From: Sphingomonas pituitosa NBRC 102491
Lineage (GTDB): Bacteria; Pseudomonadota; Alphaproteobacteria; Sphingomonadales; Sphingomonadaceae
Direction of reading: 5' to 3'
Length of the DNA stretch: 64,000 nucleotides
Assembly: GCF_001598435.1 (NCBI RefSeq)
Contig: NZ_BCYY01000017.1
Span: forward strand, 59,340-123,339
Position 1 is the first letter of the stretch; every line of letters starts with the position of its first letter. Below, one piece after another: positions 41,196 to 49,651 of the stretch. The translations under genes were made by a program, and so were the position numbers. A model generated the notes under the pieces. The model did not search any database. It saw only the letters and a list, made by a program, of their open reading frames with translations, and was not told the DNA's origin.

Positions 41196-44100
41196 GCGCG
41201 CACCAGCGCCAGCACCGGCGCGCCCGGGGTGACCGTCTGGCGCTCGGCGACATAGAGCGCCGCCACCGTGCCTGACGCGGGGCTGGTCACCGGGAACTCC
41301 ATCTTCATCGCTTCCAGCACGGCGATCGTCTCGCCCGCGTCGATGGTGTCGCCGACTTCCTTGAGCAGCTTCCACACGCTGCCCCCGAACGGCGCTTCCA
41401 CCAGCTCGGCACCGTCGGGCACCGTCACCGCTTCGCCGGCGCCGTCGTCGGCGGTTTCGGTGAGGCTGGCGACGCGATCGAACTCGCCCTTGCGTTCCCA
41501 ATCGGCGCGCTCGGCGGCGAAGGCGGCGTTGCGCTGCTTCTCGAAGGCGGCGATCGAGCGGGCGTTTTCGGCCAGGAACTCGCGATAGTCGGCCAGCCGG
41601 AACTCGGTTTCCTCGATCTTGATTTCGCGGCGCCCGAGCGGGAAGTCGCGCCGCCATTCGGTCAGCTCTTCATGGCTGACGGGGAAGAAGCGGATCTGGT
41701 CGAAGAAGCGGAGCAGCCAGGGCTTGCCCTCGGCAAAGGCGCCGGTCTGGCGATAGGTGTTCCACACCTGGATGGTGCGGCCGAACAGCTGGTAGCCGCC
41801 CGGACCCTCCATGCCATAGATGCACATATAGGCCCCGCCGATGCCGACCACGTTCGGCGGCGTCCAGGTGCGGGCCGGGTTGTATTTGGTGGTGACGAGC
41901 CGGTGGCGCGGATCGATCGGGGTGGCGACCGGTGCGCCGAGATACACGTCGCCCAGGCCGTAGACGAGGTAGCTGGCGTCGAAGATGATCCGGTGGACCT
42001 CCTCGGCGCTTTCCAGCCCGTTGGCGCGCCGGATGAACTCGATATTGTCCGGGCACCAGGGCGCATCGTCGCGGACCACGCGCATATAGCGCTGGATCGT
42101 CTCGTGGATCGCGGGGTCGTTCCAGCTGAGCGGCAGATGGACGATGCGCGAGGGGATGACGAAATCCTCGAGATCGCCCAGCTCGTTCTCGATCTGCGTC
42201 AGCCGCTCGATCAGGCCCGCTTCCTTGAGGCGGATGCCGTCGATATGCACCTGGAACGAGCGGATGCCGGGCACGATGTCGAGAATGCCCGGCAGCGCGA
42301 GGGCTGCGAGCGCCGTGGTCGCGGCATGGACGCGCAGGCGCAGCTCGAGGTCGAGCGTGATCGGGCCATATTCGACCAGCAGGTTGCGATCGCCCTGGCG
42401 GCGGAACAGCACGCGCGGGCGGCGGCCCTTGGCGGGCAGGTCGACCAGGATCGCGTCGCGCCCGCCGCCCTTTGCCGGGTGGGTGGCGGTGGCGGCGCGG
42501 CCTTCGATCCAGGCTTCCTCGGCCTGGGCGGCGGCATCGGCCTCGTCGAGGCTGACCTGTTCGAACTGGATGCGGTCGCCGGGGGCGAGCTGGCCGATTT
42601 TCCACAGATCCGCCGCGATGACCACGAACGGGCAGACGAAGCCGCCGAGCGAGGGACCGTCGGGGCCGAGGATGATCGGCATGTCGCCAGTGAAATCCAG
42701 CGCGCCGATCGCGTACGGATTGTCGTGGATGTTCGACGGGTGGAGCCCCGCCTCGCCGCCATCCTTGCGTGCCCAGTGCGGCTTGGGGCCGACCAGCCGC
42801 ACGCCGGTGCGGTTGCTGTTGTAATGCACGCCCCATTCGGCGGAGAGGATCGTGTCGACATCTTCCGGCGCGAAGAAATCGGGGGCGCCGTGCGGGCCGT
42901 AGAGGACGCGGATCGTCCAGTCGGGGCCGAGTTGCGCCTGCTCGATCGCGCGCGGGCCCGGGATCACCGCCGGGGCATGATCGGTGAGGTGCAGCGTGTC
43001 GCCGACGCGCAGCACGCGTCCGCCATGGCCGCCGAACTCGCCGAGATCGAAGGTGCTGGCGCTGCCGAGATAGCTCGGCACGTCGAGCCCGCCGGCGAAC
43101 AGGATATAGCCGCGCATGCCGCCGCCGGTGACGCGGCCGAGTGCGAGCGTCTGGCCCTCGGCGATGGCGACGGGCTTGTTGCGGGGGACCGGCTTGCCGT
43201 CGAGCGTTGCGGCGAAATCGGCGCCGGTGAGGACGATGCGCGTCGCGGTGTTGAACTGGAGCGTAGGGCCGGTGGCGGTCACCTCCAGGCCGGGCGCGGC
43301 GCTGTCGTTGCCGAGCAGCATGTTGCCGAGGCGGAAGGCGCGCGCGTCCATCGGTCCGGAGGGCGGCACGCCGATGTCCCACAGGCCGACGCGGCCGGGA
43401 TAATCCTGCACGCTGGTCGCGGTGCCGGCCGAGCGGACGACGATGCTCTGCGGGCGGTGGACGACGGTTTCGAGCGAGCGCGTCGAGACGTCGCCGGTGA
43501 CGAAATCCTCGCTGCGCGCCACGTCGCGCAGCCAGCGGACATTGGTCTCGATGCCGGCGAAGCGGGTGTGGTCGAGCGCCGCCTGCATCGCGGCGACGGC
43601 GGACTCGCGGTCCTCGCCATGGACGATCAGCTTGGCGAGCATCGGATCGTAGAAGGAGGAGACGGCGCTGCCCGATTCGACCCAGCTTTCGACGCGCACG
43701 CCTTCGGGGAACACGACATCGGTGAGGGTGCCCGAGGCCGGGCGGAAGTCGACCGCCGGATCCTCGGCATAGAGCCGCGCCTGGATCGACCAGCCCTTGG
43801 GGGCGGGGACGGGGGTGTCGAGGAAGCTGTAATCGCCGCCTGCGCCGCGCACCATCCATTCGACCAGATCGACGCCGGTCACTTCCTCGGTAACGCCGTG
43901 CTCGACCTGGAGCCGCGTGTTCACTTCGAGGAAGAACCAGTCCTGGCGGGCGGGATCGTAGAGGAACTCGACCGTGCCGGCGGAGCGATAGTTCGCCGCC
44001 TCGCCCAGCCGCACCGCCGCCTCGATCAGCGCGGCGCGGACGGATTCGGGGAGGTGCGGGGCGGGGGCTTCTTCCACGACCTTCTGGTTGCGGCGCTGGA

Positions 44101-44794
44101 GCGAGCAGTCGCGTTCGCCGAGGGCGACGACGCGGCCCTGGCCGTCACCGAAGATCTGCACTTCGACATGGCGGGCGCGCGGCACGAAGCGTTCGAGGAA
44201 CAGCCCGGCATCGCCGAAATTGCCCGCGCCCAGCCGCGCCACCGCCGCATAGCCGTCGCGCACCGCCTGTGCGTCGGTGCAGACGCGCATGCCGATGCCG
44301 CCGCCGCCGGCGGTCGCCTTGAGCATCACCGGATAGCCGATCCGCGCCGCCGCTTCGAGCGCGGCGTCGACGCTGTCGAGCAGGCCGGTGCCGGGGGCGA
44401 GGGGGACGTGCTGCGCCTCGGCGAGCGCGCGGGCGCTGTGCTTGAGGCCGAAGGCGCGGATGCTGTCCGGGCTCGGGCCGATGAACGCGATGCCGGCGGC
44501 CTCGCAGGCTTCGGCAAAACTGGCGTTCTCGGAGAGGAAGCCATAGCCGGGGTGGATCGCGTCGGCGCCGGTTTCCTTCGCCGCCGCCAGGATGCGGGCG
44601 ACGTCGAGATAGCTTTCCGCCGCCGGTCCCGGCCCGATCCGTACCGCGATGTCGGCGAGCGCGACATGGCGCGAGGCTTCGTCGGCGTCGGAGAAGACGG
44701 CGACCGAGCGGATGCCCATCTTCTTGAGCGTGCGGATGATCCGGCAGGCGATCGCCCCGCGATTGGCGATCAGGACGGTGCGGAGCCCACTCAT
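41192..44794 (-). CDS. Biotin-dependent guanidine/urea carboxylase
   Basis: A 1200-residue enzyme: biotin carboxylase domain (about 1-450; TAGGGGIGMR for ATP and the EVNTRLQVEHGVTE motif), carboxyltransferase domains of the allophanate-hydrolase-subunit type (about 480-1070) and a biotinyl domain at the C-terminus with LEAMKMEFPV near 1165. Such genes were named urea carboxylase; those accompanied by two DUF1989 proteins are now known to prefer guanidine, giving carboxyguanidine. The context here has both DUF1989 genes, so guanidine is the likelier substrate. I cannot read the specificity residues without an alignment. Confidence 0.9.
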   Translation of the reverse strand: MSGLRTVLIANRGAIACRIIRTLKKMGIRSVAVFSDADEASRHVALADIAVRIGPGPAAESYLDVARILAAAKETGADAIHPGYGFLSENASFAEACEAAGIAFIGPSPDSIRAFGLKHSARALAEAQHVPLAPGTGLLDSVDAALEAAARIGYPVMLKATAGGGGIGMRVCTDAQAVRDGYAAVARLGAGNFGDAGLFLERFVPRARHVEVQIFGDGQGRVVALGERDCSLQRRNQKVVEEAPAPHLPESVRAALIEAAVRLGEAANYRSAGTVEFLYDPARQDWFFLEVNTRLQVEHGVTEEVTGVDLVEWMVRGAGGDYSFLDTPVPAPKGWSIQARLYAEDPAVDFRPASGTLTDVVFPEGVRVESWVESGSAVSSFYDPMLAKLIVHGEDRESAVAAMQAALDHTRFAGIETNVRWLRDVARSEDFVTGDVSTRSLETVVHRPQSIVVRSAGTATSVQDYPGRVGLWDIGVPPSGPMDARAFRLGNMLLGNDSAAPGLEVTATGPTLQFNTATRIVLTGADFAATLDGKPVPRNKPVAIAEGQTLALGRVTGGGMRGYILFAGGLDVPSYLGSASTFDLGEFGGHGGRVLRVGDTLHLTDHAPAVIPGPRAIEQAQLGPDWTIRVLYGPHGAPDFFAPEDVDTILSAEWGVHYNSNRTGVRLVGPKPHWARKDGGEAGLHPSNIHDNPYAIGALDFTGDMPIILGPDGPSLGGFVCPFVVIAADLWKIGQLAPGDRIQFEQVSLDEADAAAQAEEAWIEGRAATATHPAKGGGRDAILVDLPAKGRRPRVLFRRQGDRNLLVEYGPITLDLELRLRVHAATTALAALALPGILDIVPGIRSFQVHIDGIRLKEAGLIERLTQIENELGDLEDFVIPSRIVHLPLSWNDPAIHETIQRYMRVVRDDAPWCPDNIEFIRRANGLESAEEVHRIIFDASYLVYGLGDVYLGAPVATPIDPRHRLVTTKYNPARTWTPPNVVGIGGAYMCIYGMEGPGGYQLFGRTIQVWNTYRQTGAFAEGKPWLLRFFDQIRFFPVSHEELTEWRRDFPLGRREIKIEETEFRLADYREFLAENARSIAAFEKQRNAAFAAERADWERKGEFDRVASLTETADDGAGEAVTVPDGAELVEAPFGGSVWKLLKEVGDTIDAGETIAVLEAMKMEFPVTSPASGTVAALYVAERQTVTPGAPVLALVRA

Positions 44795-45426
44795 GCGGTG
44801 ACGATCATGCGCACGGGGGTGGGGTTGAAGCCGTTGCAGGGATTGTTGATCTGCGGGCAATTCGAAACGACCACGGTCACATCCATTTCTGCGCGAAGGT
44901 CCACGGTCAGGCCGGGCGCCGAGATGCCGTCGACGATGCCCAGCGCACCATCGGCCTCGACCGGCACGTTCATGAAGAAATTGACGTTCGACACGATGTC
45001 GCGCTTGCCGCGGCCGTCGCGGAGATTGGCTTCGAGGAAATTGTCGACACAGGCGTGCTGCGCCTTGGTGTGGTGGCCGTAGCGCAGCGTGTTGGACTCG
45101 CACGAACAGGCGCCGCCGATCGTGTCGTGATACTCGACCGCCGTCGCGGTGATCGTCATCATCGGCCGGCCCTCGTTCGAGCGCAGCACGCTGCCGGTGC
45201 GCAGGAAGATGTTGGCCTGCGCGGCGATCGTGTCCTGCGCGCTGTAGCGCTCGGCATCGTCGTGGGTGGCGTAGAGCAGGAAATCGACCGCCTGGTTGCC
45301 TTCGAGATCGACGACGCGGAGCGTTTCGCCGGCCTTCACCCGGTGCAGCCAGGGGGCGCGGGCGGGGACGGTCTCGTCATGGATCACCCGGCCGGTGAGG
45401 CCGGCGAGTGCCGTATCCTGTTCCAT
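44791..45426 (-). CDS. DUF1989 protein, carboxyguanidine deiminase subunit (urea-carboxylase-associated 1 type)
   Basis: A 211-residue protein with the family marks HDDAERYSAQDT (near residue 55), GACSCESN (near 105) and FFMNVPVEADG (near 150). The Cys and His residues of these segments form the presumed metal/active site. With its larger relative encoded upstream it forms carboxyguanidine deiminase (CgdAB), which turns carboxyguanidine into allophanate. Overlaps the carboxylase start by four bases and the upstream DUF1989 stop. Which subunit is A or B is not decided here. Confidence 0.85.
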   Translation of the reverse strand: MEQDTALAGLTGRVIHDETVPARAPWLHRVKAGETLRVVDLEGNQAVDFLLYATHDDAERYSAQDTIAAQANIFLRTGSVLRSNEGRPMMTITATAVEYHDTIGGACSCESNTLRYGHHTKAQHACVDNFLEANLRDGRGKRDIVSNVNFFMNVPVEADGALGIVDGISAPGLTVDLRAEMDVTVVVSNCPQINNPCNGFNPTPVRMIVTA

Positions 45427-46244
45427 CAGCGGCGGACCCAGTCTTCGGTGTTGAGGAAGGCGCGCTGCCGCTCGGGCGTCGCGTTGCGGATCGGATCGTC
45501 CTCCGCCGTTACCGGCCCGCGCCAGGCGGTGGCGCGCAAGGGGGTGACGGTCCAGGGGCGCGGATCGAGCACGTGCGGGCAGTTGGCCAGCACGACGATC
45601 AGGTCCATCTCGGCGCGGAGCACCAGCGCGCGGCCGGGGACGAACGGCCCGAGCTGCGGTTCGGTGCTGCCGTCGGCGGCGATGCGGACGCCCTTGAACA
45701 GGTTGATGCACGGATGGACGTCGCGGCGGGCGAGGCCGTGCTTTGCTGCGCCGAGCAGCAGCCGGCCGCGGGCATTGGGATACGGCCCCGAATTGCTGCC
45801 GTCGCCATAAAGGCGTGCGTTCGAGGCGGCGTTGGAGGCGCCGCAGAATGCGTCGTGCGTGCCCGCGTCATCGTGCTCGATGCTGGCGAGCACGCGGCCC
45901 ATGTCCGACAGGAACAGGCTGCCGGTGCCGAGATAGGCGTTCCACTGCACCTTCACCGTATCGGCGACGTTGAGCCGCTCGGCCGGCATCGCGGCGTTGA
46001 ACAGCTGGAGCGACGCGCAGGTATCGCCCTGCAGGTCGATCAGCCGCAGCCGGGTGCCGCGCGCCAGTACGCGGCTCGCATAGCCGCCGGCGGCGATCGT
46101 CTCTTCCCAGACCAGATCCTCGGCGCGCACGCCCGCGGGCAGGTCGTCCGCCTTGGGCGGCAGGATCGGCATCGCCTCGACGACGGTGCCGGCCATCGCC
46201 CGCGCATGGTCGCGCGCGGCATTGGGGTCGGCGAGAATGCTCAT
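45426..46244 (-). CDS. DUF1989 protein, carboxyguanidine deiminase subunit (urea-carboxylase-associated 2 type)
   Basis: A 272-residue paralogue of the next gene. Family motifs: LIDLQGDTCASLQLFN near residue 88, GRVLASIEHDDAGTHDAFCG near 122, and RRDVHPCINLFKGVR near 175. The N-terminal ~60 residues are an extension. It shares one base with the downstream start (TGATG) and overlaps the regulator gene upstream, so all are one operon. Confidence 0.85.
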   Translation of the reverse strand: MSILADPNAARDHARAMAGTVVEAMPILPPKADDLPAGVRAEDLVWEETIAAGGYASRVLARGTRLRLIDLQGDTCASLQLFNAAMPAERLNVADTVKVQWNAYLGTGSLFLSDMGRVLASIEHDDAGTHDAFCGASNAASNARLYGDGSNSGPYPNARGRLLLGAAKHGLARRDVHPCINLFKGVRIAADGSTEPQLGPFVPGRALVLRAEMDLIVVLANCPHVLDPRPWTVTPLRATAWRGPVTAEDDPIRNATPERQRAFLNTEDWVRR

Positions 46245-46720
46245 GCCGCCTTGCTCCCTTTAGGGGCCGCCGCCTCGTCCTGCTCGTGGAGCGGGGGCAG
46301 CAGCGCGGTGGTGGTGAAGAGGCGCAATTGCTGCACGCCGCGCACCTTGCGCAGCGCGTCGCACAGGTCGCGCAGCCGGCGCGCCGGGCCCTGGACCAGC
46401 AGCACCTCGAGCGACTGGTCGTCCTCTAAAAACACGTGCTGCGAGGAGATGACCTCCTTCAGATACTCGGCCTGGGTCTGCGCCAGCTGGTGGCGCACGC
46501 GGCCGAGATCGGCGCGGTAGACCAGGGTGATCGTGCCCGCGAGCATCTCCTCAGGCCGCGAGGCGGCGCTCTGCTCGGCGAGTTCGTCGCGGATCAGCTC
46601 GGCGATCAGCTGCGAGCGCGAGGGGAGCCCGCGATCCTCCACCATTTCATCGAGCTGGCGGAAGAGTTCGGCGGGCAGGCTCATGCTGAGCCGCGCGAGG
46701 GAGGAGGAGGGTTCCTTCAC
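46241..46720 (-). CDS. NikR/CopG-like regulator with a degenerate nickel site
   Basis: A 159-residue protein with a ribbon-helix-helix DNA-binding domain (about 8-50; ARLSMSLPAELFRQLDEM then SRSQLIAELIRDEL) and a NikR-type ACT-like C-terminal domain (about 60-140). Aligned by eye with E. coli NikR, His87 is kept (H95 in SSQHVFLED) but His89 is Phe97, Cys95 is Ser103, and the His76 region is TQAEY. It therefore should not bind nickel like NikR and may sense another ligand, such as guanidine or a pathway intermediate. The start is GTG 46720, overlapping the ATPase stop (GTGA). Two 28-bp operator candidates lie in this operon. Confidence 0.8.
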   Translation of the reverse strand: MKEPSSSLARLSMSLPAELFRQLDEMVEDRGLPSRSQLIAELIRDELAEQSAASRPEEMLAGTITLVYRADLGRVRHQLAQTQAEYLKEVISSQHVFLEDDQSLEVLLVQGPARRLRDLCDALRKVRGVQQLRLFTTTALLPPLHEQDEAAAPKGSKAA

Positions 46721-47523
46721 AGTGATTCCTCTTTCCCGGTTATTACTGATTCTGTCAATCGTAATACTTCCTGCTGCGCCTCGACGATCGCCGCGCGCGT
46801 CTTGCGGGTGAGGTGGAGATCGTAGACGGCGGTCGCGCCGTAGCGGTGCGGGGCGTGCGGATCGATGCGTCGCTTGTCGAAGGTGAGCACGCGCGTGCCG
46901 AGGTTGAACGCCTCAGAAATGTCGTGGGTGACCATCAGCACGGTGAGGGCGTGTTCCTCCCACAGCTTGAGGATCAGCCGGTGCATGTCCTGGCGGATGC
47001 CGGGATCGAGCGCGCCGAACGGCTCGTCGAGCAGCAGCACGCGTGGCCTTGCGATCAGCGCCTGCGCGATGGCGAGGCGCTGCTGCATGCCGCCGGAGAG
47101 CTGCGCCGGATACAGGTCGAGCGCGTCGCCCAGTCCTACTTCCGCCAGCATCGCGGCGGCCTCGTCGCGCGCGCGGCGGCGGGCGGCGCCGAACAGCCGG
47201 GCGGTGAGCGGGGCGCCCACGCATTCGCGCTCGAACATCACGTTCCTGAGCGCGGTCAGATGCGGGAACACCGAATAGCGCTGGAACACCACGCCGCGAT
47301 CGGGGCCGCATTCGCCGGGCAAGGGCGTGCCGTCGAGCAGGATCTTGCCACGGGTCGGGCGTTCCTGGCCGAGCGCGAGCCGGAGGAAGCTGCTCTTACC
47401 CGCGCCCGAGGGGCCGACGATCGAGACGAAGCTGCGCTCGGCGATGTCGAGATCGACCCGCTCCAGCACGATCTTGTCGCCATATTCGAGCCAGACATTC
47501 TGGAAGGAGAGGAGCGCGCTCAT
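46717..47523 (-). CDS. NitT/TauT-type ABC importer ATPase
   Basis: A 268-residue ATP-binding protein. Walker A is GPSGAGKSS near residue 36, the signature LSGGMQQRLAIAQAL near 142, Walker B RVLLLDEPFGALD near 160, and the switch His in MVTHDISEAF near 196. It powers uptake by the permease and binding protein encoded upstream, probably of guanidine or a related compound. The start ATG 47523 overlaps the permease stop. The end of the gene contains an operator-like sequence for the downstream regulator. Confidence 0.9.
   Translation of the reverse strand: MSALLSFQNVWLEYGDKIVLERVDLDIAERSFVSIVGPSGAGKSSFLRLALGQERPTRGKILLDGTPLPGECGPDRGVVFQRYSVFPHLTALRNVMFERECVGAPLTARLFGAARRRARDEAAAMLAEVGLGDALDLYPAQLSGGMQQRLAIAQALIARPRVLLLDEPFGALDPGIRQDMHRLILKLWEEHALTVLMVTHDISEAFNLGTRVLTFDKRRIDPHAPHRYGATAVYDLHLTRKTRAAIVEAQQEVLRLTESVITGKEESL
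46740..46767. promoter_or_regulatory. Candidate operator of the NikR-like regulator, site 2
   Basis: Plus strand: TTATTAC (46740-46746), 14 bases, GTAATAC (46761-46767). Total length 28 bp with inverted half-sites, as in the E. coli NikR operator (GTATGA-N16-TCATAC). It lies 20-47 bases upstream of the regulator's own GTG, inside the last codons of the ATPase gene, and its spacer contains a TTGACA on the minus strand. It suggests autoregulation through an internal promoter. Confidence 0.6.
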
Positions 47524-48335
47524 CGGCCGGCTCCGTGTGCCCATGCGAAGGCGCGCTTGCTGAGCTGGGCCAGTGCCACGTCCATCAGGATGGCGAGGAT
47601 CGAGATCCAGGCGACGTAGGGAATGATGATGTCCATCGACAGATAGCGCCGAACGAGGAAGATCCGGTAGCCGAGTCCCACGTCCGACGCGATCGCCTCG
47701 GCCGAGATCAGGTACACCCAGGCCGGCCCGAGCGAGAGGCGGATGCCCGCGATCAGCCGGGGCAGCGCCTGCGGCAGCGCGACGCGGAGCGCGAGCTGCC
47801 AGCTGCTCGCGCCGAGCGTCTGCGCCTTGATCAGCTGTTCTTGGGGAATCGCGGTGATGTGGTCGGCGAGGTCGCGGATCAGGAAGGGGGTGACGCCGAT
47901 GACGATCAGCGCGACCTTGGCGGTGTCGCCCAGCCCGAAGACGATGAACAGCACCGGCAGCAGCGCGATCGGCGGGATCACCGCGATCGTCGTCACGAAG
48001 GCACCGAAGGTGGCGCGGGCGGCGGGCAGCACGCCTAGCACCATGCCGACGAGCAGCGCCGAGAGCGCGCAGATGCCGAGCGCGAGCCCGAGCCGCTCCA
48101 GGCTCGCCAGCGTGTCCGCCCAGAAGAGCAGCCGGCCGCTCAGCGGATCGGCCTGGGCAAGCAGGCCGTGCATCGCCTCGACCATCGCGCCCGGCGTCGG
48201 CAGCAGCTTGTCCGAGGGGTTCTCGGCGTGCCGCGCCGCCGAGGCGAAGAGGTAGACGATCGCCGCGAGCAGCAGCGGCAGGCTGCCCAGCAACCAGCCG
48301 GTGCGGCGGCGGGGTCGGATGTTCACCCAGCGCAT
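47520..48335 (-). CDS. NitT/TauT-type ABC importer permease
   Basis: A 271-residue inner-membrane protein with about six helices. The EAA coupling loop is visible as EQLIKAQTLGASSWQLALRVALPQALPRLIAG-like sequence around residues 165-195 (EAA-type Gly-Ala-Ser). It should form the channel for the substrate delivered by the lipoprotein encoded 13 bases upstream. Overlaps the ATPase gene by four bases. Confidence 0.9.
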   Translation of the reverse strand: MRWVNIRPRRRTGWLLGSLPLLLAAIVYLFASAARHAENPSDKLLPTPGAMVEAMHGLLAQADPLSGRLLFWADTLASLERLGLALGICALSALLVGMVLGVLPAARATFGAFVTTIAVIPPIALLPVLFIVFGLGDTAKVALIVIGVTPFLIRDLADHITAIPQEQLIKAQTLGASSWQLALRVALPQALPRLIAGIRLSLGPAWVYLISAEAIASDVGLGYRIFLVRRYLSMDIIIPYVAWISILAILMDVALAQLSKRAFAWAHGAGR

Positions 48336-48348
48336 AGAGGAGCCGGCC

Positions 48349-49428
48349 TCAGAGCTTGCCGGCCGCGGCCAGCTCCATATAGGTCGGGTCGAAGCGCAAC
48401 TTGACGTTGTTCGCGTCGCCGATCGTCTTGCCGGGCACCGATATGCCGATCGCGTCGGCGGACTTGGCGCCCTGGCCGAACAGCCCCTTGGAGAAGCTGA
48501 AGTCGCGCACCTTCACCATGGTCGCGCCGATCGCCGGCGACTTGACCGCCGCGACGGCATCCTGGGGCGTGCCGTAGAGATGGGTGGTGGTGAGCTGGGC
48601 GTCGAACGCCTGCGGGGTGGCGCCGGCGAGCTTCGCCATCGCCGCGCGGGCGGCGGCGCCGGCGGCATCCTTTTTCTGCATCAGCTGGATCGTCTCGTAC
48701 CAGATGCCCGCCAGCGCCTTGCCGAGGTTCGGGTTGGCCTTGAGCGTCGCGGTGTCGACGGCGAGCAGGTCGAGGATCTCGGCAGGCACCTGGCTCGAAT
48801 CGAACACCTTGGCAGCACCCGGCAGCTTGGCGACTTCGGTCAGCTGCGGGTTCCAGGTGACGACGGCGGTGGCGGCGGGGTTGGCGAAGGCGCCGACGAT
48901 GTCCGCGTCCGAGGTGTTGACCGTCTTCACGTCCGACAGCTGGAGGCCCACCGAGGAGAGGCCGCGCGCGAGCAGATAGTGCGAGACCGAGAGCTCGACG
49001 AGATAGACGGTGCGGCCCTTGATGTCCGCCAGGCTCTTGGCGTTCTTGAGGACGATGCCGTCATTGCCGTTGGAATAATCGCCCAGGATGATCGCGCTGG
49101 TATCCTTGCCGCCGGCGGCGGGGATGGTGAGCGCGTCCATGTTGGTGACGGTCACGCCGTCCAGCTTGCCGGCGTTGAACTGGTTGACCGATTCGACATA
49201 GTCGTTGACCTGCACGAAGTGGATTTTCACCCCGTATTTGTCGGCCCATTTCTTCACGATGCCGGCCTGTTCGGCATAGGGCCAGGGCATCCAGCCGGCA
49301 TAGATCGACCAGCCGATGTTGAAGTCGGTGCGCGCTTTTGGTGCACTGCCGCTACCGCCGCACGACGCCGTCGCCAGCATCGCCATTGCCGCCACTGCGA
49401 TCCGCGCCTTCGACACCCATTTTGTCAT
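48349..49428 (-). CDS. Substrate-binding lipoprotein of a NitT/TauT-type importer
   Basis: A 359-residue periplasmic binding protein. Its signal peptide ends in a lipobox (LATASC) with Cys23, so it is membrane anchored. The mature part has the two-lobe fold of nitrate/sulfonate/taurine binders (IGWSIYAGWMPWPYAEQAG near 38-56). In similar operons the ligand is guanidine or urea. First gene of the operon, under a promoter with a NikR-like operator at the start site. Confidence 0.88.
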   Translation of the reverse strand: MTKWVSKARIAVAAMAMLATASCGGSGSAPKARTDFNIGWSIYAGWMPWPYAEQAGIVKKWADKYGVKIHFVQVNDYVESVNQFNAGKLDGVTVTNMDALTIPAAGGKDTSAIILGDYSNGNDGIVLKNAKSLADIKGRTVYLVELSVSHYLLARGLSSVGLQLSDVKTVNTSDADIVGAFANPAATAVVTWNPQLTEVAKLPGAAKVFDSSQVPAEILDLLAVDTATLKANPNLGKALAGIWYETIQLMQKKDAAGAAARAAMAKLAGATPQAFDAQLTTTHLYGTPQDAVAAVKSPAIGATMVKVRDFSFSKGLFGQGAKSADAIGISVPGKTIGDANNVKLRFDPTYMELAAAGKL

Positions 49429-49491
49429 GATCGACCCCCATGTTCGCAGCGCGAGAAAGCGCGAATTTCAGCCGCCGGATGGTCGCAACCG

Positions 49492-49519
49492 ATATTACGT
49501 TTGCTCAATCCAGTAATAC
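49492..49519. promoter_or_regulatory. Candidate operator of the NikR-like regulator, site 1
   Basis: Plus strand: ATATTAC (49492-49498), 14 bases, GTAATAC (49513-49519). Same 28-bp layout and nearly the same bases as the site before the regulator gene. Read on the minus strand it starts two bases after the -10 element of the operon promoter, a position that would block transcription. Confidence 0.65.
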
Positions 49520-49521
49520 GA

Positions 49522-49551
49522 CTTATAGGCATGTCACATGGCATGTGTCAC
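49522..49551 (-). promoter_or_regulatory. Candidate promoter of the guanidine/urea operon
   Basis: Minus strand: GTGACA (49546-49551) and TATAAG (49522-49527) with an 18-base spacer, about 95 bases upstream of the binding-protein start. The spacer and -35 overlap a small palindrome (49535-49547). Confidence 0.45.
49535..49547. repeat. Palindrome in the divergent promoter region
   Basis: CACATG-G-CATGTG is a perfect 13-base palindrome, part of a longer near-palindrome. It lies between the guanidine/urea operon and the hybrid-kinase gene and could bind the LuxR-type regulator encoded there or another factor. Confidence 0.4.
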
Positions 49552-49651
49552 TCCAAATCGTGATGCTGCAATGCGTCATTCAGGCACTGGCGCGCCCCGC
49601 TTCCGGCGCGCCGCCGCCGCGCGTCTTTCCAGGCGAAAGGGCTGAATCGGC

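Noticed and set aside
41672..45082. 1136-codon plus-strand frame opposite the biotin carboxylase
   Set aside because: No domain motif and an Asp/Arg/Ala-biased composition; the minus strand has an intact 1200-residue enzyme with the biotinyl motif.
49429..49651. Guanidine-I (ykkC) riboswitch before the guanidine/urea operon
   Set aside because: I looked for its conserved core in the leader on the minus strand and did not find it; the leader carries a protein operator instead.
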